From: Rhodanobacter spathiphylli B39
GTDB lineage: Bacteria; Pseudomonadota; Gammaproteobacteria; Xanthomonadales; Rhodanobacteraceae
Length of the DNA stretch: 64,000 bases
Assembly (NCBI RefSeq): GCF_000264295.1
Contig: NZ_AJXT01000045.1
Coordinates: 50,289-114,288 of the forward strand
Reading direction: 5' to 3'
Shown: piece after piece, positions 19,792 through 29,138 of the stretch
How the letters are laid out: every line of letters begins with the position of its first letter
Numbering within the stretch: position 1 is the first letter of the stretch
The notes under the pieces: generated by a model
The model's database searches: none
Told to the model about the DNA's origin: nothing
Seen by the model: the letters and a program-made list of their open reading frames with translations, nothing else
Translations under genes and position numbers: made by a program

Positions 19792-21158
19792 TGGCGCTCG
19801 CCACCATCGCCGTGTGGACCGGCGGCCGCCTGCTTGCGGGCGATGCCGAGATCACCGGCGTGGCCATCGATACGCGCAAGCTCAAGCCCGGCGACCTGTT
19901 CGTCGCGATCAAGGGCGAGCGCGCCGACGGCCATGACTACCTGGCCGAGGCTGCCGCGAGGGGCGCGGTGGCCGCGATGGTCACGCGCAAGGTCGACAGC
20001 GACTTGCCGCAGGTGCTGGTCGACGACGCCGGATTGGCGCTGGGCGACCTGGCCAGTGCGGTGCGCGCCCAGCGCGACGTGCGCGTGGTCGGCATCACCG
20101 GCTCCAACGGCAAGACCACGGTGAAGACCCTGGTCGCCTCGATCCTGTCGCGGCACGGTCGCACCCATGTCAGCGGCGGCAACTACAACAACGAACTGGG
20201 CCTGCCGCTGAGCCTGCTGGCGATGCCGGCCGACACCGAATACGCGGTGTTCGAGATGGGCGCGGGCAAACCCGGTGACATCGCGTACCTGGCTGCCATC
20301 GCGCGGCCCGATATCGGCCTCGTCACGCTCATCGCGCCGGCGCATCTTGAGCGCATGGGCAGCATCGAGGGCGTGGCCGAAACCAAGGGGGCGCTGTATC
20401 AGGCACTGCCGGTCGACGGCACCGCGATCATCAACGCCGACGATGCGTTCGCCAGTTTCTTCGGCGGCCTGGCCGGTTCGCGCCAGGTGCTGCGGTTCGG
20501 CCTGGAGCACCGGGCCGACGTGGGCGCCGACATCATCGAGCAACGCGTGGACGGTTCGCGTTTCGTGCTGAGCACGCCCCGGGGCGACGCCGAGGTGGCG
20601 CTGCCGCTGCCCGGTCGCCACAACATCGCCAACGCATTGGCCGCGGCCGCGGTGGCGCTGGCGCTCGATGTGCCGCTGGACACCATTGTCGCCGGGCTCG
20701 AGCAGTCCTCCGGCGTGGCCGGCCGGCTGCGCCGCGTGGTGGCTGCCGGTGGCTGGACCGTGATCGACGACAGCTACAACGCGAACCCCGGTTCGATGGC
20801 GGCGGCGATCGACACGCTGCTGCTGGCCGGTGGCGAGCGCTGGCTGGTGCTGGGCGACATGGCCGAGCTGGGTGCCGATGCGCGGGCACTGCATGCAGGC
20901 ATCGGCGCGATGGCGCGCGAGCGCGGCATCGAGCGCCTGTTGGCGGTGGGCCCGTTCGGTGCGGCGACGGTCGAGGCCTTCGGCGCCGGCGCCACGCACT
21001 TCGACGACAAGCCGGCGCTGATTGTCACGCTGCAGGCGCAACTGCATCCGGGCGTCACCTGCCTGGTCAAGGGTTCGCGTTCGGCCGGCATGGAGCAGGT
21101 CGTGGCCGCCATCGACGGTGGCGCAGAGAAGAAGGGGGAGGCATCCCATGCTGCTTGA
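19788..21158 (+). CDS. murF: UDP-MurNAc-tripeptide-D-alanyl-D-alanine ligase MurF
   Basis: A 456-residue Mur ligase that attaches D-Ala-D-Ala to the tripeptide precursor. Motifs: [18 protein letters not shown] in the N-terminal domain, [13 protein letters not shown] (P-loop, about 104-116), [10 protein letters not shown], the ligand loop [30 protein letters not shown], and [13 protein letters not shown]. Two adjacent ATGs (19788, 19791) are possible; GGGAG upstream fits either and the first overlaps the murE stop by 4 nt. The 3' end overlaps mraY by 11 nt. Confidence 0.95.
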   Translation: MMALATIAVWTGGRLLAGDAEITGVAIDTRKLKPGDLFVAIKGERADGHDYLAEAAARGAVAAMVTRKVDSDLPQVLVDDAGLALGDLASAVRAQRDVRVVGITGSNGKTTVKTLVASILSRHGRTHVSGGNYNNELGLPLSLLAMPADTEYAVFEMGAGKPGDIAYLAAIARPDIGLVTLIAPAHLERMGSIEGVAETKGALYQALPVDGTAIINADDAFASFFGGLAGSRQVLRFGLEHRADVGADIIEQRVDGSRFVLSTPRGDAEVALPLPGRHNIANALAAAAVALALDVPLDTIVAGLEQSSGVAGRLRRVVAAGGWTVIDDSYNANPGSMAAAIDTLLLAGGERWLVLGDMAELGADARALHAGIGAMARERGIERLLAVGPFGAATVEAFGAGATHFDDKPALIVTLQAQLHPGVTCLVKGSRSAGMEQVVAAIDGGAEKKGEASHAA

Positions 21159-22248
21159 GCTGGCCGACTGGATGGCACGGCACTTCACCGCGCTGCACCT
21201 GTTCCAGTACATCACCTTCCGCACGATCATGGCCGCGCTCACCGCGCTGGCGATGTCGCTGCTGTGCGGGCCGTGGCTGATCAATCGGCTGGCTGCGCTG
21301 AAGGCGGGCCAGGTGGTGCGCAGCGACGGTCCGCAGACGCACCTGGTCAAGGCCGGCACGCCGACCATGGGTGGCGTGATGATCCTGCTGTCGGTCACCG
21401 TGGCCACCCTGCTGTGGGCCGACCTGCACAACCGCTATGTGTGGGTGGTGCTGGCGGTACTGCTGAGCTTCGGCGCGATCGGTTTCTACGACGACTACCG
21501 CAAGCTGGTGCTGAAGGACAGCCGCGGCCTGGCCAGCCGCTGGAAGTATTTCTGGCAGTCGGTGTTCGGGCTCGGTGCGGCGCTGTTCCTCTACTACACC
21601 GCACCGCATGCCGCGGCCGCCGGGCCGGTGGCGGAAACGGCGCTGTATCTGCCGCTGTTCAAGCACGTGGTGTTGCCGCTGGGCCTGTTCTTCATCGCCA
21701 TCACCTACTTCATGATCGTGGGCTTCTCCAACGCGGTGAACCTCACCGACGGCCTGGATGGCCTGGCGATCATGCCGACCGTGCTGGTCTCCGGCGCGCT
21801 GGGCGTGTTCGCCTATCTGGCCGGCAACAAGGTGTTCTCCGAATACCTGGGCATCCCCTCGATTCCCGGTGCGGGCGAGCTGGCGATCTTCACCGGCGCG
21901 CTGGCCGGTGCGGGGCTGGGCTTCCTGTGGTTCAACACCTATCCGGCCCAGGTGTTCATGGGCGACGTGGGCGCGCTGGCGATGGGCGCGGCGCTGGGTT
22001 GCGTTGCGGTGATCGTGCGCCAGGAAGTGGTGCTGCTGGTGATGGGCGGCGTGTTCGTGATGGAAACCGCCTCGGTGATGATCCAGGTCGCCAGCTTCAA
22101 GCTCACCGGCAAGCGCGTGTTCCGGATGGCGCCGATCCACCACCACTTCGAGTTGAAGGGCTGGCCCGAGCCGCGTGTGATCGTGCGCTTCTGGATCATC
22201 AGCGTCGTGCTGGTGCTGATCGGCCTCGCCACGTTGAAGGTGCGGTGA
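21148..22248 (+). CDS. mraY: Phospho-MurNAc-pentapeptide translocase MraY
   Basis: A 366-residue inner-membrane enzyme that moves phospho-MurNAc-pentapeptide onto undecaprenyl phosphate, making lipid I. About ten transmembrane helices are visible. Conserved cytoplasmic loops: [19 protein letters not shown] (Asp-Asp for Mg2+), [11 protein letters not shown] and [12 protein letters not shown]. The ATG at 21148 has a strong ribosome site (GGGGGAGG) and overlaps the end of murF by 11 nt. Directly after its stop comes an inverted repeat instead of murD, then ftsW. Confidence 0.97.
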   Translation: MLLELADWMARHFTALHLFQYITFRTIMAALTALAMSLLCGPWLINRLAALKAGQVVRSDGPQTHLVKAGTPTMGGVMILLSVTVATLLWADLHNRYVWVVLAVLLSFGAIGFYDDYRKLVLKDSRGLASRWKYFWQSVFGLGAALFLYYTAPHAAAAGPVAETALYLPLFKHVVLPLGLFFIAITYFMIVGFSNAVNLTDGLDGLAIMPTVLVSGALGVFAYLAGNKVFSEYLGIPSIPGAGELAIFTGALAGAGLGFLWFNTYPAQVFMGDVGALAMGAALGCVAVIVRQEVVLLVMGGVFVMETASVMIQVASFKLTGKRVFRMAPIHHHFELKGWPEPRVIVRFWIISVVLVLIGLATLKVR

Positions 22249-22255
22249 TGATCAA

Positions 22256-22353
22256 GGCCGGGAATCGGGCATCGGGAATCGGGAAGCGGAAGGGCGTGCG
22301 CCTGTGCGCTTTTGCCCATTCCCCATTCCCCATTCCCCATTCCCGTGCCTCCA
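22256..22353. repeat. Purine/pyrimidine inverted repeat (GGGAATC/GATTCCC type) between mraY and ftsW
   Basis: The first arm (22259-22291) is built of degenerate GGGAATCGGGCATC words. The second arm (22315-22346) is CATTCCCC repeated about four times in tandem. The arms pair imperfectly around a loop of about 23 nt containing a T4 run. It starts 7 nt after the mraY stop and ends 13 nt before the ftsW start, exactly where murD stands in most dcw clusters. Purine arm first relative to transcription. Confidence 0.8.
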
Positions 22354-22365
22354 AGGGAGGCACCC

Positions 22366-23598
22366 ATGTTTGACGCCTCGCAAGCCAGACGCCGGACCGG
22401 GCCGCGCGGCAGCTTCGACTTGTGGCTGCTGGTCGCGCTGATCGGTCTGGCCAGCGTGGGCGTGGTGATGGTGACGTCCAGCTCGATCGCGGTGGCGGAC
22501 AGCCAGCACATCGGCGCGTTCTACTTCCTGAAGAAGCACCTGCTGTTCCTCAGCCTTGGCCTGCTCGCCGCTGCCCTGGCCATGCGCACCGAGCTGAAGC
22601 TGCTGGAGAAGTACGCGTTCCCGCTGCTGGCGCTGGCCTTCCTGATGCTGCTGGCGGTGTTCGTGCCGCACTTCGGCATGCGCATCAACGGCGCGCGGCG
22701 CTGGTTGAACCTGCTGGTGACCACGTTCCAGCCGGTCGAGGCGGTAAAGCTCATTCTGGTGATCTACGTGGCCAGCTACCTGGTGCGCCATCGCGACAGC
22801 GTGGAGACGAAATTCCTCGGCCTGTTCAAGCCGTTGCTGGTGGCCGGCCTGATCGTGCTGCTGCTGCTGGCGCAGCCGGACTTCGGCTCGGCCACGCTGG
22901 TGATCGCGGTGACCATCGCGATGGTCTGGCTGGGCGGCGCGCGGCCGATCTTCCTGTTCCTGATGGGCCTGCCGCTGATGCCGCTGCTGTATGTCGCGGC
23001 GACCGGCGAGAGCTACCGCATGAAGCGACTGACCTCGTTCATGGACCCGTGGAAGGACCCGTTCAACGACGGCTTCCAGCTGACCCAGTCGCTGATGGCG
23101 ATCGGCCGCGGCGAGTGGACCGGCGTGGGCCTCGGTTCGAGCGTGTTGAAGCTGTCCTACCTGCCTGAGGCGCATACCGATTTCATCTTCGCGGTGATCG
23201 GCGAGGAGCTGGGCCTGGCTGGCGTGATCCTGGTGATCAGCCTGTTCGGACTGGCGGTGGGCCGCGGCCTGTACATCGGCCTGAAGGGCGTCGAGGTGGG
23301 CCAGCGTTTCGCCGGCTACGTGGCGTTCGGCATCTCGCTGATGCTGGCGATGCAGGCCTTCGTGTCGGTGGGCGTGAATCTCGGCGCGCTGCCGACCAAG
23401 GGGCTGACGCTGCCGCTGATCAGCTACGGTGGTTCGTCGATGGCGCTGACCTGTGCCATGGCCGGCGTGCTGCTGCGCGCCACCTACGAGATCAACCGTG
23501 CGCTGGACGCGCGGCAGATGGCCACCCGGATGCCGGCAGCTGTCGCTGCTGTCGACGCGAGCGCCGCGGCAACGCCGCGCGAGGCGGTGGCTGCATGA
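22366..23598 (+). CDS. ftsW: Septal peptidoglycan glycosyltransferase FtsW
   Basis: A 410-residue polytopic SEDS-family protein (about ten transmembrane helices) that polymerises lipid II at the septum together with FtsI. Diagnostic stretches: NGARRWLNL, FQPVEAVKL, QPDFGSATL, the MDPWKDPFNDGFQL loop, GLGSSVLKLSYLPEAHTDF (putative catalytic Asp in the EAHTDF loop) and LPLISYGGSSM. The start at 22366 follows AAGGGAGG with good spacing; an upstream in-frame ATG lies within the repeat element and is rejected. It overlaps murG by 4 nt. Confidence 0.96.
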   Translation: MFDASQARRRTGPRGSFDLWLLVALIGLASVGVVMVTSSSIAVADSQHIGAFYFLKKHLLFLSLGLLAAALAMRTELKLLEKYAFPLLALAFLMLLAVFVPHFGMRINGARRWLNLLVTTFQPVEAVKLILVIYVASYLVRHRDSVETKFLGLFKPLLVAGLIVLLLLAQPDFGSATLVIAVTIAMVWLGGARPIFLFLMGLPLMPLLYVAATGESYRMKRLTSFMDPWKDPFNDGFQLTQSLMAIGRGEWTGVGLGSSVLKLSYLPEAHTDFIFAVIGEELGLAGVILVISLFGLAVGRGLYIGLKGVEVGQRFAGYVAFGISLMLAMQAFVSVGVNLGALPTKGLTLPLISYGGSSMALTCAMAGVLLRATYEINRALDARQMATRMPAAVAAVDASAAATPREAVAA

Positions 23599-24668
23599 CC
23601 GCGCAGCGTCCCGTGCTGATCATGGCCGGCGGCACCGGTGGCCATATCTTCCCCGGACTGGCCGTGGCCGAATGCCTTCGGGCGCAGGGCGTGCCGGTGG
23701 TGTGGCTGGGTGCGGTCGGCGGGATGGAAACGAACGTGGTGCCGTCCCAGCGGATCGAGCTGCACACGGTGGCCGTCGGCGGTCTGCGCGGCAAGGGTTG
23801 GAAGACCCGGTTGCTGGCGCCGCTGATGCTGTTGCGTTCGCTGCTGGCCTCGCTGGCCGTACTGCGCCGGGTGAATCCGCGCAGCGTGCTGTCGATGGGT
23901 GGTTATGTCGCCGGCCCCGGTGGCGTGGCTGCCTGGCTGTTGCGCCGACCGTTGCTGGTGCACGAACAGAATCGGGTGGCCGGCTTCACCAATCGCAAGC
24001 TGGCCGCGCTGGCGAAGCGCGTGCTGGCCGGTTTCGCCGATGCCTTGCCGCAGGCCGAATGGGTCGGCAATCCGGTACGCGACGCGATCGCCGCCCTGCC
24101 GCCGCCGGCGCAGCGCATGGCGGGGCGGGAGGGCAGGCCACGCCTGCTGGTGCTCGGCGGCAGCCTGGGCGCGCGCGCACTGAATCTCGCGCTGCCGCAG
24201 GCACTGGCCCTGTTGACGGCGGAACAACGGCCCGAGGTGCTGCACCAGTGCGGCAACCGCGGTCTGGACGAGGCGCGCGCCGCGTATGCGAAGGCCGGCG
24301 TCGAGGCGCAGGTGGTGCCGTTCATCGATGACATGGCGGCTACCTACGGCCGCGCCGACCTGGCCGTCTGCCGCGCCGGCGCGCTGACCCTGGCCGAGCT
24401 GGCTGCGGCCGGACTGGGTGCGGTGCTGGTGCCGTTCCCGCACGCGGTGGACGACCACCAGACGCGCAATGGTGAAGTGCTGGTGGCGGCCGGAGCCGCC
24501 GAACTGATGCAGGAGAACGAGCTGGACGTACAGATTCTGGCGCAGCGACTGGAGTCGCTGCTGGGTGACCGCAAGCGCCTGCTGGCGATGGCCGAGGCCG
24601 CGCGCACGCTGGCGAAACCCGACGCGGCGCAGGTCATCGCCCGCGCATGCCTGGAGGTGGCCGCATGA
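23595..24668 (+). CDS. murG: UDP-GlcNAc:lipid I transferase MurG
   Basis: A 357-residue membrane-associated GT-B glycosyltransferase that adds GlcNAc to lipid I, giving lipid II on the cytoplasmic face. Motifs: AGGTGGHIFPGLAVA (first glycine-rich loop, about 11-25), SMGGYVAGPGG, VHEQNRVAGFTNR, LVLGGSLGARALN (second loop) and the donor site CRAGALTLAELAAAGLGAVLVPFPHAVDDHQ, split in text as CRAGALTLAEL and FPHAVDDHQTRN. Length matches E. coli (355). Coupled to ftsW and murC by 4-nt overlaps. Confidence 0.96.
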   Translation: MTAQRPVLIMAGGTGGHIFPGLAVAECLRAQGVPVVWLGAVGGMETNVVPSQRIELHTVAVGGLRGKGWKTRLLAPLMLLRSLLASLAVLRRVNPRSVLSMGGYVAGPGGVAAWLLRRPLLVHEQNRVAGFTNRKLAALAKRVLAGFADALPQAEWVGNPVRDAIAALPPPAQRMAGREGRPRLLVLGGSLGARALNLALPQALALLTAEQRPEVLHQCGNRGLDEARAAYAKAGVEAQVVPFIDDMAATYGRADLAVCRAGALTLAELAAAGLGAVLVPFPHAVDDHQTRNGEVLVAAGAAELMQENELDVQILAQRLESLLGDRKRLLAMAEAARTLAKPDAAQVIARACLEVAA

Positions 24669-26104
24669 CGCCGCGTCGCCTGCATGCGCACGAAGATCCG
24701 ATGAGCACGTTCCGCCGGGTGCACTTCATCGGCATCGGCGGCGTCGGCATGAGCGGCATCGCCGAAGTGCTGCACAACCTGGGCTACGCGGTCTCCGGCT
24801 CCGATCGGGCGAACTCGCCGACGGCACAACGGCTGCAGCAACTGGGCATCGTGGTGCACGTGGGCCATGCGGTGGAAAACATCGGCGACGCCGACGTGGT
24901 GGTGACATCCAGCGCGATCAGGCAGGACAACCCCGAGCTGGTCGCCGCCCGCGCCGGCCGCATTCCGGTGATCCCCCGCGCGGAGATGCTGGGCGAACTG
25001 ATGCGTTTTCGCCGCGGCGTGGCGATCGCCGGCACCCACGGCAAGACCACCACCACCAGCCTCACCGCCAGCGTGCTGGCCGAGGCCGGTTACGACCCGA
25101 CCTTCGTGATCGGTGGCCAGCTCAACGCGGCCGGCGCCAATGCCCGGCTGGGCACCGGCCAGTACCTGGTGGCGGAAGCGGACGAATCGGACGGCTCGTT
25201 CCTGATGCTGTCGCCGGTGATCGCGGCGGTGACCAACATCGACGCCGACCACCTGGAGAATTACCACGGCGATTTCGCCGAGGTGAAGCAGGCGTTCGAC
25301 GACTTCCTGCACCGGCTGCCGTTCTACGGCCTGGCCGTGCTGTGCGTGGACGACCCGGAAGTGGCGGTGCTGGCCAAGTCCACCACGCGGCGGGTGATGA
25401 CCTACGGCATCGACAGCGCGGACGCCGACGTGCGCGCGCTGAAGGTGAGCCAGCACGGCTTCGAGATGCACTTCGACCTGCAACTGCCGGGGCGCGACGA
25501 GGTGCTGCCGGTGAAGCTCAACCTGCCCGGTCGCCACAACGTGCTCAATGCGCTGGCCGCCGCGGCGATCGGCTGGCAGCTCGGCGTCGAGGCCGATGCG
25601 CTGGCCCGTGCGCTGGAGAATTTCCAGGGCGTCGGCCGGCGTTTCCACCGGCGCGGGGAGCTTGCGCTGGACCACGGCAGCGTGCTGCTGGTCGACGACT
25701 ACGGCCACCACCCCCGCGAACTGGCCGCGGTGTTCGCCGCCGCCCGCGGCGGCTGGCCCGACCGGCGCCTGGTGGTCGGTTTCCAGCCGCACCGCTACAG
25801 CCGCACGCGCGACCTGCTGGACGACTTCGCCAACGTGCTGGCCGAGGCCGACGTGCTGGTGCTGACCGATGTCTACCCTGCTGGCGAGGCGCCGATCGCC
25901 GGCGCCGACGGTCGCGCCCTGGCGCGCGCCGTGCGTGCGCGCGGCAAGGTCGATCCGGTGCTGGTCGAGCATCCGCGTGATCTGAAAGAGAGCCTGCCGG
26001 CGCTGCTGCGCGATGGCGACCTGCTGCTGCTGCTCGGCGCGGGCGACATCGGCGCGGCGGCGGTGGAGCTGGCGCAAACGGGCAACCTGAGGACAAGCAA
26101 GTGA
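24665..26104 (+). CDS. murC: UDP-MurNAc-L-alanine ligase MurC
   Basis: A 479-residue Mur ligase that adds the first residue, L-alanine, to UDP-MurNAc. Motifs: [17 protein letters not shown] (Rossmann loop), [13 protein letters not shown] (P-loop, about 122-134), [31 protein letters not shown] and [10 protein letters not shown]. The start at 24665 overlaps the murG stop (ATGA) and gives the N-terminal arm typical of the family; an internal ATG 36 nt later would also keep the domain. It is followed by ddl with a 4-nt overlap (GTGA). Confidence 0.95.
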   Translation: MTPRRLHAHEDPMSTFRRVHFIGIGGVGMSGIAEVLHNLGYAVSGSDRANSPTAQRLQQLGIVVHVGHAVENIGDADVVVTSSAIRQDNPELVAARAGRIPVIPRAEMLGELMRFRRGVAIAGTHGKTTTTSLTASVLAEAGYDPTFVIGGQLNAAGANARLGTGQYLVAEADESDGSFLMLSPVIAAVTNIDADHLENYHGDFAEVKQAFDDFLHRLPFYGLAVLCVDDPEVAVLAKSTTRRVMTYGIDSADADVRALKVSQHGFEMHFDLQLPGRDEVLPVKLNLPGRHNVLNALAAAAIGWQLGVEADALARALENFQGVGRRFHRRGELALDHGSVLLVDDYGHHPRELAAVFAAARGGWPDRRLVVGFQPHRYSRTRDLLDDFANVLAEADVLVLTDVYPAGEAPIAGADGRALARAVRARGKVDPVLVEHPRDLKESLPALLRDGDLLLLLGAGDIGAAAVELAQTGNLRTSK

Positions 26105-27042
26105 GCACGATGATCAAGGACCCTGCCCAGTTCGGACGCGTCGCCGTGGTGATGGGCGGCAGCTCGGCCGAGCGCGAGGTGTCGCTGGATTCCGGCCGCA
26201 ACGTGCTCGCTGCACTGCGCGCGCGCGGCATCGACGCCCATGCCATCGACGGCATCCCGGCCCTGCTCGACGCGCTGCGTGCCGGCCACTTCGCCCGGGT
26301 CTTCAACATCCTGCACGGCCAGCATGGCGGCGGCGAGGATGGCGTGCTGCAGGGCGCGCTGGAATCGCTCAACGTGCCGTACACGGGCTCCGGCGTGCTG
26401 GGTTCGGCGCTGTCGATGGACAAGACCCGCTCCAAGCGCGTGTGGCAATCGCTGGGCCTGCCGACCCCGAAGTTCGTGGAGCTGCCGCGTGGCGCCGACG
26501 TGCACGCGGCGGCGAAGCAGGTCGGCTTTCCGCTGATCGTGAAGCCGGCCTGCGAAGGTTCCAGCGTTGGCGTCACCCGCGTGTTCGACGAATCGCAACT
26601 GGACCAGGCGGTGGAGCTGGCCGCGAAGTATCCCGGCGACCTGCTGATGGAAACCCTGATCGAGGGTGACGAACTGACCGTCGCGATCCTCGGGCGCCAG
26701 GTGCTGCCGTCGATCCACATCGTGCCGAAGGGCGCGTTCTACGACTACAACGCGAAGTACATCGCCGAGGACACCCTGTACCTGTGCCCCGGCCAGGAAG
26801 GCGAGGCCGAGGCGGAACTGCGCGCGCTGGCGCTGCAGGCGTTCGACGCGCTGGGCTGCGCCGGCTGGGGTCGGGTCGACGTGATGCGCGATCGCGCCGG
26901 TCGCAACTGGCTGCTGGAAGTGAACACCGCGCCGGGCATGACCTCGCATTCGCTGGTGCCGAAGGCCGCCGCGGTGGACGGCATCGACTACCAGGAGCTG
27001 TGCTGGCGCGTGCTGGAAACCAGTTTCCGGGAGGGCCTGTGA
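26101..27042 (+). CDS. ddlB: D-alanine-D-alanine ligase
   Basis: A 313-residue ATP-grasp ligase that makes D-Ala-D-Ala for MurF. Motifs: [17 protein letters not shown] at the N-terminus, [43 protein letters not shown] (ATP-grasp) and [15 protein letters not shown] near the end. The size is that of the short DdlB type. The start is GTG at 26101, supported by GAGGA seven nt upstream and by the GTGA overlap with murC; ATG 26110 is the alternative. Confidence 0.94.
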   Translation: MSTMIKDPAQFGRVAVVMGGSSAEREVSLDSGRNVLAALRARGIDAHAIDGIPALLDALRAGHFARVFNILHGQHGGGEDGVLQGALESLNVPYTGSGVLGSALSMDKTRSKRVWQSLGLPTPKFVELPRGADVHAAAKQVGFPLIVKPACEGSSVGVTRVFDESQLDQAVELAAKYPGDLLMETLIEGDELTVAILGRQVLPSIHIVPKGAFYDYNAKYIAEDTLYLCPGQEGEAEAELRALALQAFDALGCAGWGRVDVMRDRAGRNWLLEVNTAPGMTSHSLVPKAAAVDGIDYQELCWRVLETSFREGL

Positions 27043-27773
27043 AGGGAGTCGTCCGCCTCGTCGCCTGGTGCCTGGCCATCGCCCTGGTCGCGCTGCCGAT
27101 CGTCGGCGTGCTGCGCGGCTGGTTTGCGGCCGGGCGCTGGCCGGTGACCCGGTTGACGGTGCAGGCCGAGTTCAAGCACGTCAGCGAAAGCGACCTGCGC
27201 GCCGCGGTGCGGCCGCGGTTGGGCAAGGGCTTCTTCGCGCTGGATCTGGATGCGGTGCAGAAAGCCGTGGCCGCGCTGCCGTGGGTGGAATCGGTCGAGG
27301 CGCGCAAGCGCTGGCCCGACACGCTGCAGTTGCGCATCTACGAACGCCAGCCGTTCGCGCGCTGGAACGACAGACAGCTGATCAGCCGCCAGGGCCTGGT
27401 GTTCGATGCGCCCGGCATGAATGACCTCGGCGACCTGCCGGAACTGCATGGCCCGGATGCCAGGCTGGCCGAGGTGGTGAGCTTCTACGCCCAGACACAG
27501 AAGGCCTTCGCCGGCACGCACCTGCGCATCACCGGCGTGGCGCTGACCGAGCGCGGCAGCTGGAGCATCGGCACCGCGGGCGGTGCGCAGATCGTGATCG
27601 GCGACCGCGAGCAGGCGGGTCGTCGCCTGCGCCGCTTCCTCGAGGTCTATCCACAACTGATCGCCGGACACACCGAGGGTTTTGCCTACGCCGACCTTCG
27701 CTACACCAACGGATTCGCCGTGCGCTGGCCCGATGCGGCCGCCGCCAACGCTGGGGGTTCGCCTCGCACATGA
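27039..27773 (+). CDS. ftsQ: Cell division protein FtsQ
   Basis: A 244-residue bitopic membrane protein. A short cytoplasmic tail and one transmembrane helix (about 5-28) precede a POTRA domain (about 37-105, [18 protein letters not shown] ... [19 protein letters not shown]) and the FtsQ beta domain (RISVRIYERQP-like [14 protein letters not shown]). FtsQ links FtsB/FtsL to the septal machinery. The start is GTG at 27039, overlapping the ddl stop by 4 nt with GGGAGG just upstream. The cytoplasmic tail is very short compared with E. coli. Confidence 0.93.
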   Translation: MKGVVRLVAWCLAIALVALPIVGVLRGWFAAGRWPVTRLTVQAEFKHVSESDLRAAVRPRLGKGFFALDLDAVQKAVAALPWVESVEARKRWPDTLQLRIYERQPFARWNDRQLISRQGLVFDAPGMNDLGDLPELHGPDARLAEVVSFYAQTQKAFAGTHLRITGVALTERGSWSIGTAGGAQIVIGDREQAGRRLRRFLEVYPQLIAGHTEGFAYADLRYTNGFAVRWPDAAAANAGGSPRT

Positions 27774-27783
27774 GCATTTTTCT

Positions 27784-29016
27784 ATGAAGCCGCGCAACGA
27801 CAAGCAACTGGTGGTGGGGCTCGACATCGGCACCTCGAAAGTGGTGGCGATCGTGGGCGAGTACGAGCCGGGCGAGCCGATCACCGTGATCGGCATCGGC
27901 ACCCACGTCTCGCGCGGCATGAAGCGCGGCTCGGTGGTCGACATCGAATCGACCGTGCACTCGATCCAGCGAGCGGTGGAGGAAGCCGAGCTGATGGCCG
28001 GCTGCGACATCCGTTCGGTCTACGCATCGATCTCCGGCAGCCACCTGGAAACCCGCAACTCGCACGGCAACGCGGCGATCCGCGACCGCGAGGTCACCGC
28101 GGCGGACCTGGAGCAGGTGCTGGAGGCGGCCAGCGCGGTGGCGATCCCGGCCGACCGCAAGGTGCTCTACAAGGAGTCGCAGGAATACCGCATCGACGGC
28201 CAGGACGGCATCCGCGCCCCGGTCGGCATGAGCGGCGTGCGGCTGGAGGCCAACGTGCACCTGGTCACCGGCGCGGCCGCGGCGGTTCAGAACATCTCCA
28301 AGTGCATCCAGCGCTGCGGCCTCACCGTGGATGAACTGGTGCCGTCGGCGCTTGCCAGCGCCAAGGCGGTGCTCACCGACGACGAGCGCGAGCTGGGCGT
28401 GTGCCTGGTCGACATCGGCGCCGGCACCACCGACATCGCGATCTACACCCAGGGCTCGATCCGCTACACCGCCTCGCTGCCGGTCGGCGGCGACCAGGTC
28501 ACCAGCGACATCGCCTACGGCGTGCACACGCCGACCGCCCACGCGGAGGAGATCAAGATCAAGTACGCCTGCGCCCAGACCGGGCTGGCGCACGCCGAGG
28601 AAACCATCCAGGTACCCAGCGTGGGCGACCGCCCGCCGCGCCGGCTCGCGCGGCAGTCGCTGGCGCAGAGCGTGCAGGCCCGCTACGAGGAAATCTTCGA
28701 GATGGTGCAGGACCAGCTGCGCCGCTCCGGCTACGAAAGCCTGGTCGCGGCCGGCGTGGTGCTGACCGGCGGCGCCTCGAAGATGGAAGGCGCGCTGGAG
28801 CTGGCCGAGGAGATCTTCCACAAGATGGTGCGCATCGGCGTGCCGCAGCAGATCGACGGCCTCGGCGAAGTGGTCTCCAGTCCGCTGCACGCCACCGGCG
28901 TGGGCCTGCTGCTGCACGGCGCGCGGGCGGGCGGCATGCGTGTGGGCGGGCCGGTCGGCGGCAGCGTCGGTGGCCTGGTCGGGAAAGTGCGTGGCTGGCT
29001 GACGCGGAATTTCTGA
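27784..29016 (+). CDS. ftsA: Cell division protein FtsA
   Basis: A 410-residue actin-like ATPase that tethers FtsZ to the membrane. Conserved stretches: VVGLDIGTSKVVAIVGEY (phosphate 1), RGMKRGSVVDIESTV, the SHUR/1C region AVEEAELMAGCDI, LVDIGAGTTDIAIY (phosphate 2), TGGASKMEG (adenosine) and the C-terminal amphipathic tail VGGLVGKVRGWLTRNF. Start ATG 27784 lies 10 nt after the ftsQ stop with only a poor ribosome site, unusual in this cluster; reinitiation from ftsQ may be used. An intergenic palindromic region separates it from ftsZ. Confidence 0.96.
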   Translation: MKPRNDKQLVVGLDIGTSKVVAIVGEYEPGEPITVIGIGTHVSRGMKRGSVVDIESTVHSIQRAVEEAELMAGCDIRSVYASISGSHLETRNSHGNAAIRDREVTAADLEQVLEAASAVAIPADRKVLYKESQEYRIDGQDGIRAPVGMSGVRLEANVHLVTGAAAAVQNISKCIQRCGLTVDELVPSALASAKAVLTDDERELGVCLVDIGAGTTDIAIYTQGSIRYTASLPVGGDQVTSDIAYGVHTPTAHAEEIKIKYACAQTGLAHAEETIQVPSVGDRPPRRLARQSLAQSVQARYEEIFEMVQDQLRRSGYESLVAAGVVLTGGASKMEGALELAEEIFHKMVRIGVPQQIDGLGEVVSSPLHATGVGLLLHGARAGGMRVGGPVGGSVGGLVGKVRGWLTRNF

Positions 29017-29027
29017 AACACGGTTGC

Positions 29028-29105
29028 GGATGACGCAGGACGCGTCATCCAGGGTGGAGGGACATCCACCCATCACCATGGACCGACAGGAGTCGTCATC
29101 CATGG
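29028..29105. repeat. Cluster of short palindromes between ftsA and ftsZ
   Basis: Three structures lie in a 122-bp gap: a perfect 9-bp stem (29028-29036 with 29042-29050), a perfect 7-bp stem (29052-29058 with 29065-29071) and a pair of CCATGG palindromes at 29076 and 29100. GTCATCC occurs in the first stem and again at 29095. The layout resembles a REP-like intergenic element, but only one copy is seen here. Confidence 0.55.
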
Positions 29106-29138
29106 TTAAAACGACAACAACTCTACGGAGGACGGGAA

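Noticed and set aside
22315..22346. Tandem CATTCCCC units considered as a CRISPR-like or microsatellite array
   Set aside because: Units are 8 nt without spacers and are one arm of an inverted repeat; no CRISPR features or cas genes exist in the window.
22248..22373. 41-codon ORF starting on the mraY stop and ending over the ftsW start
   Set aside because: It overlaps both neighbours neatly, but its content is translated repeat (Ser-Pro-Phe-Pro-Ile-Pro-like), there is no ribosome site, and no resemblance to a murD remnant is seen.
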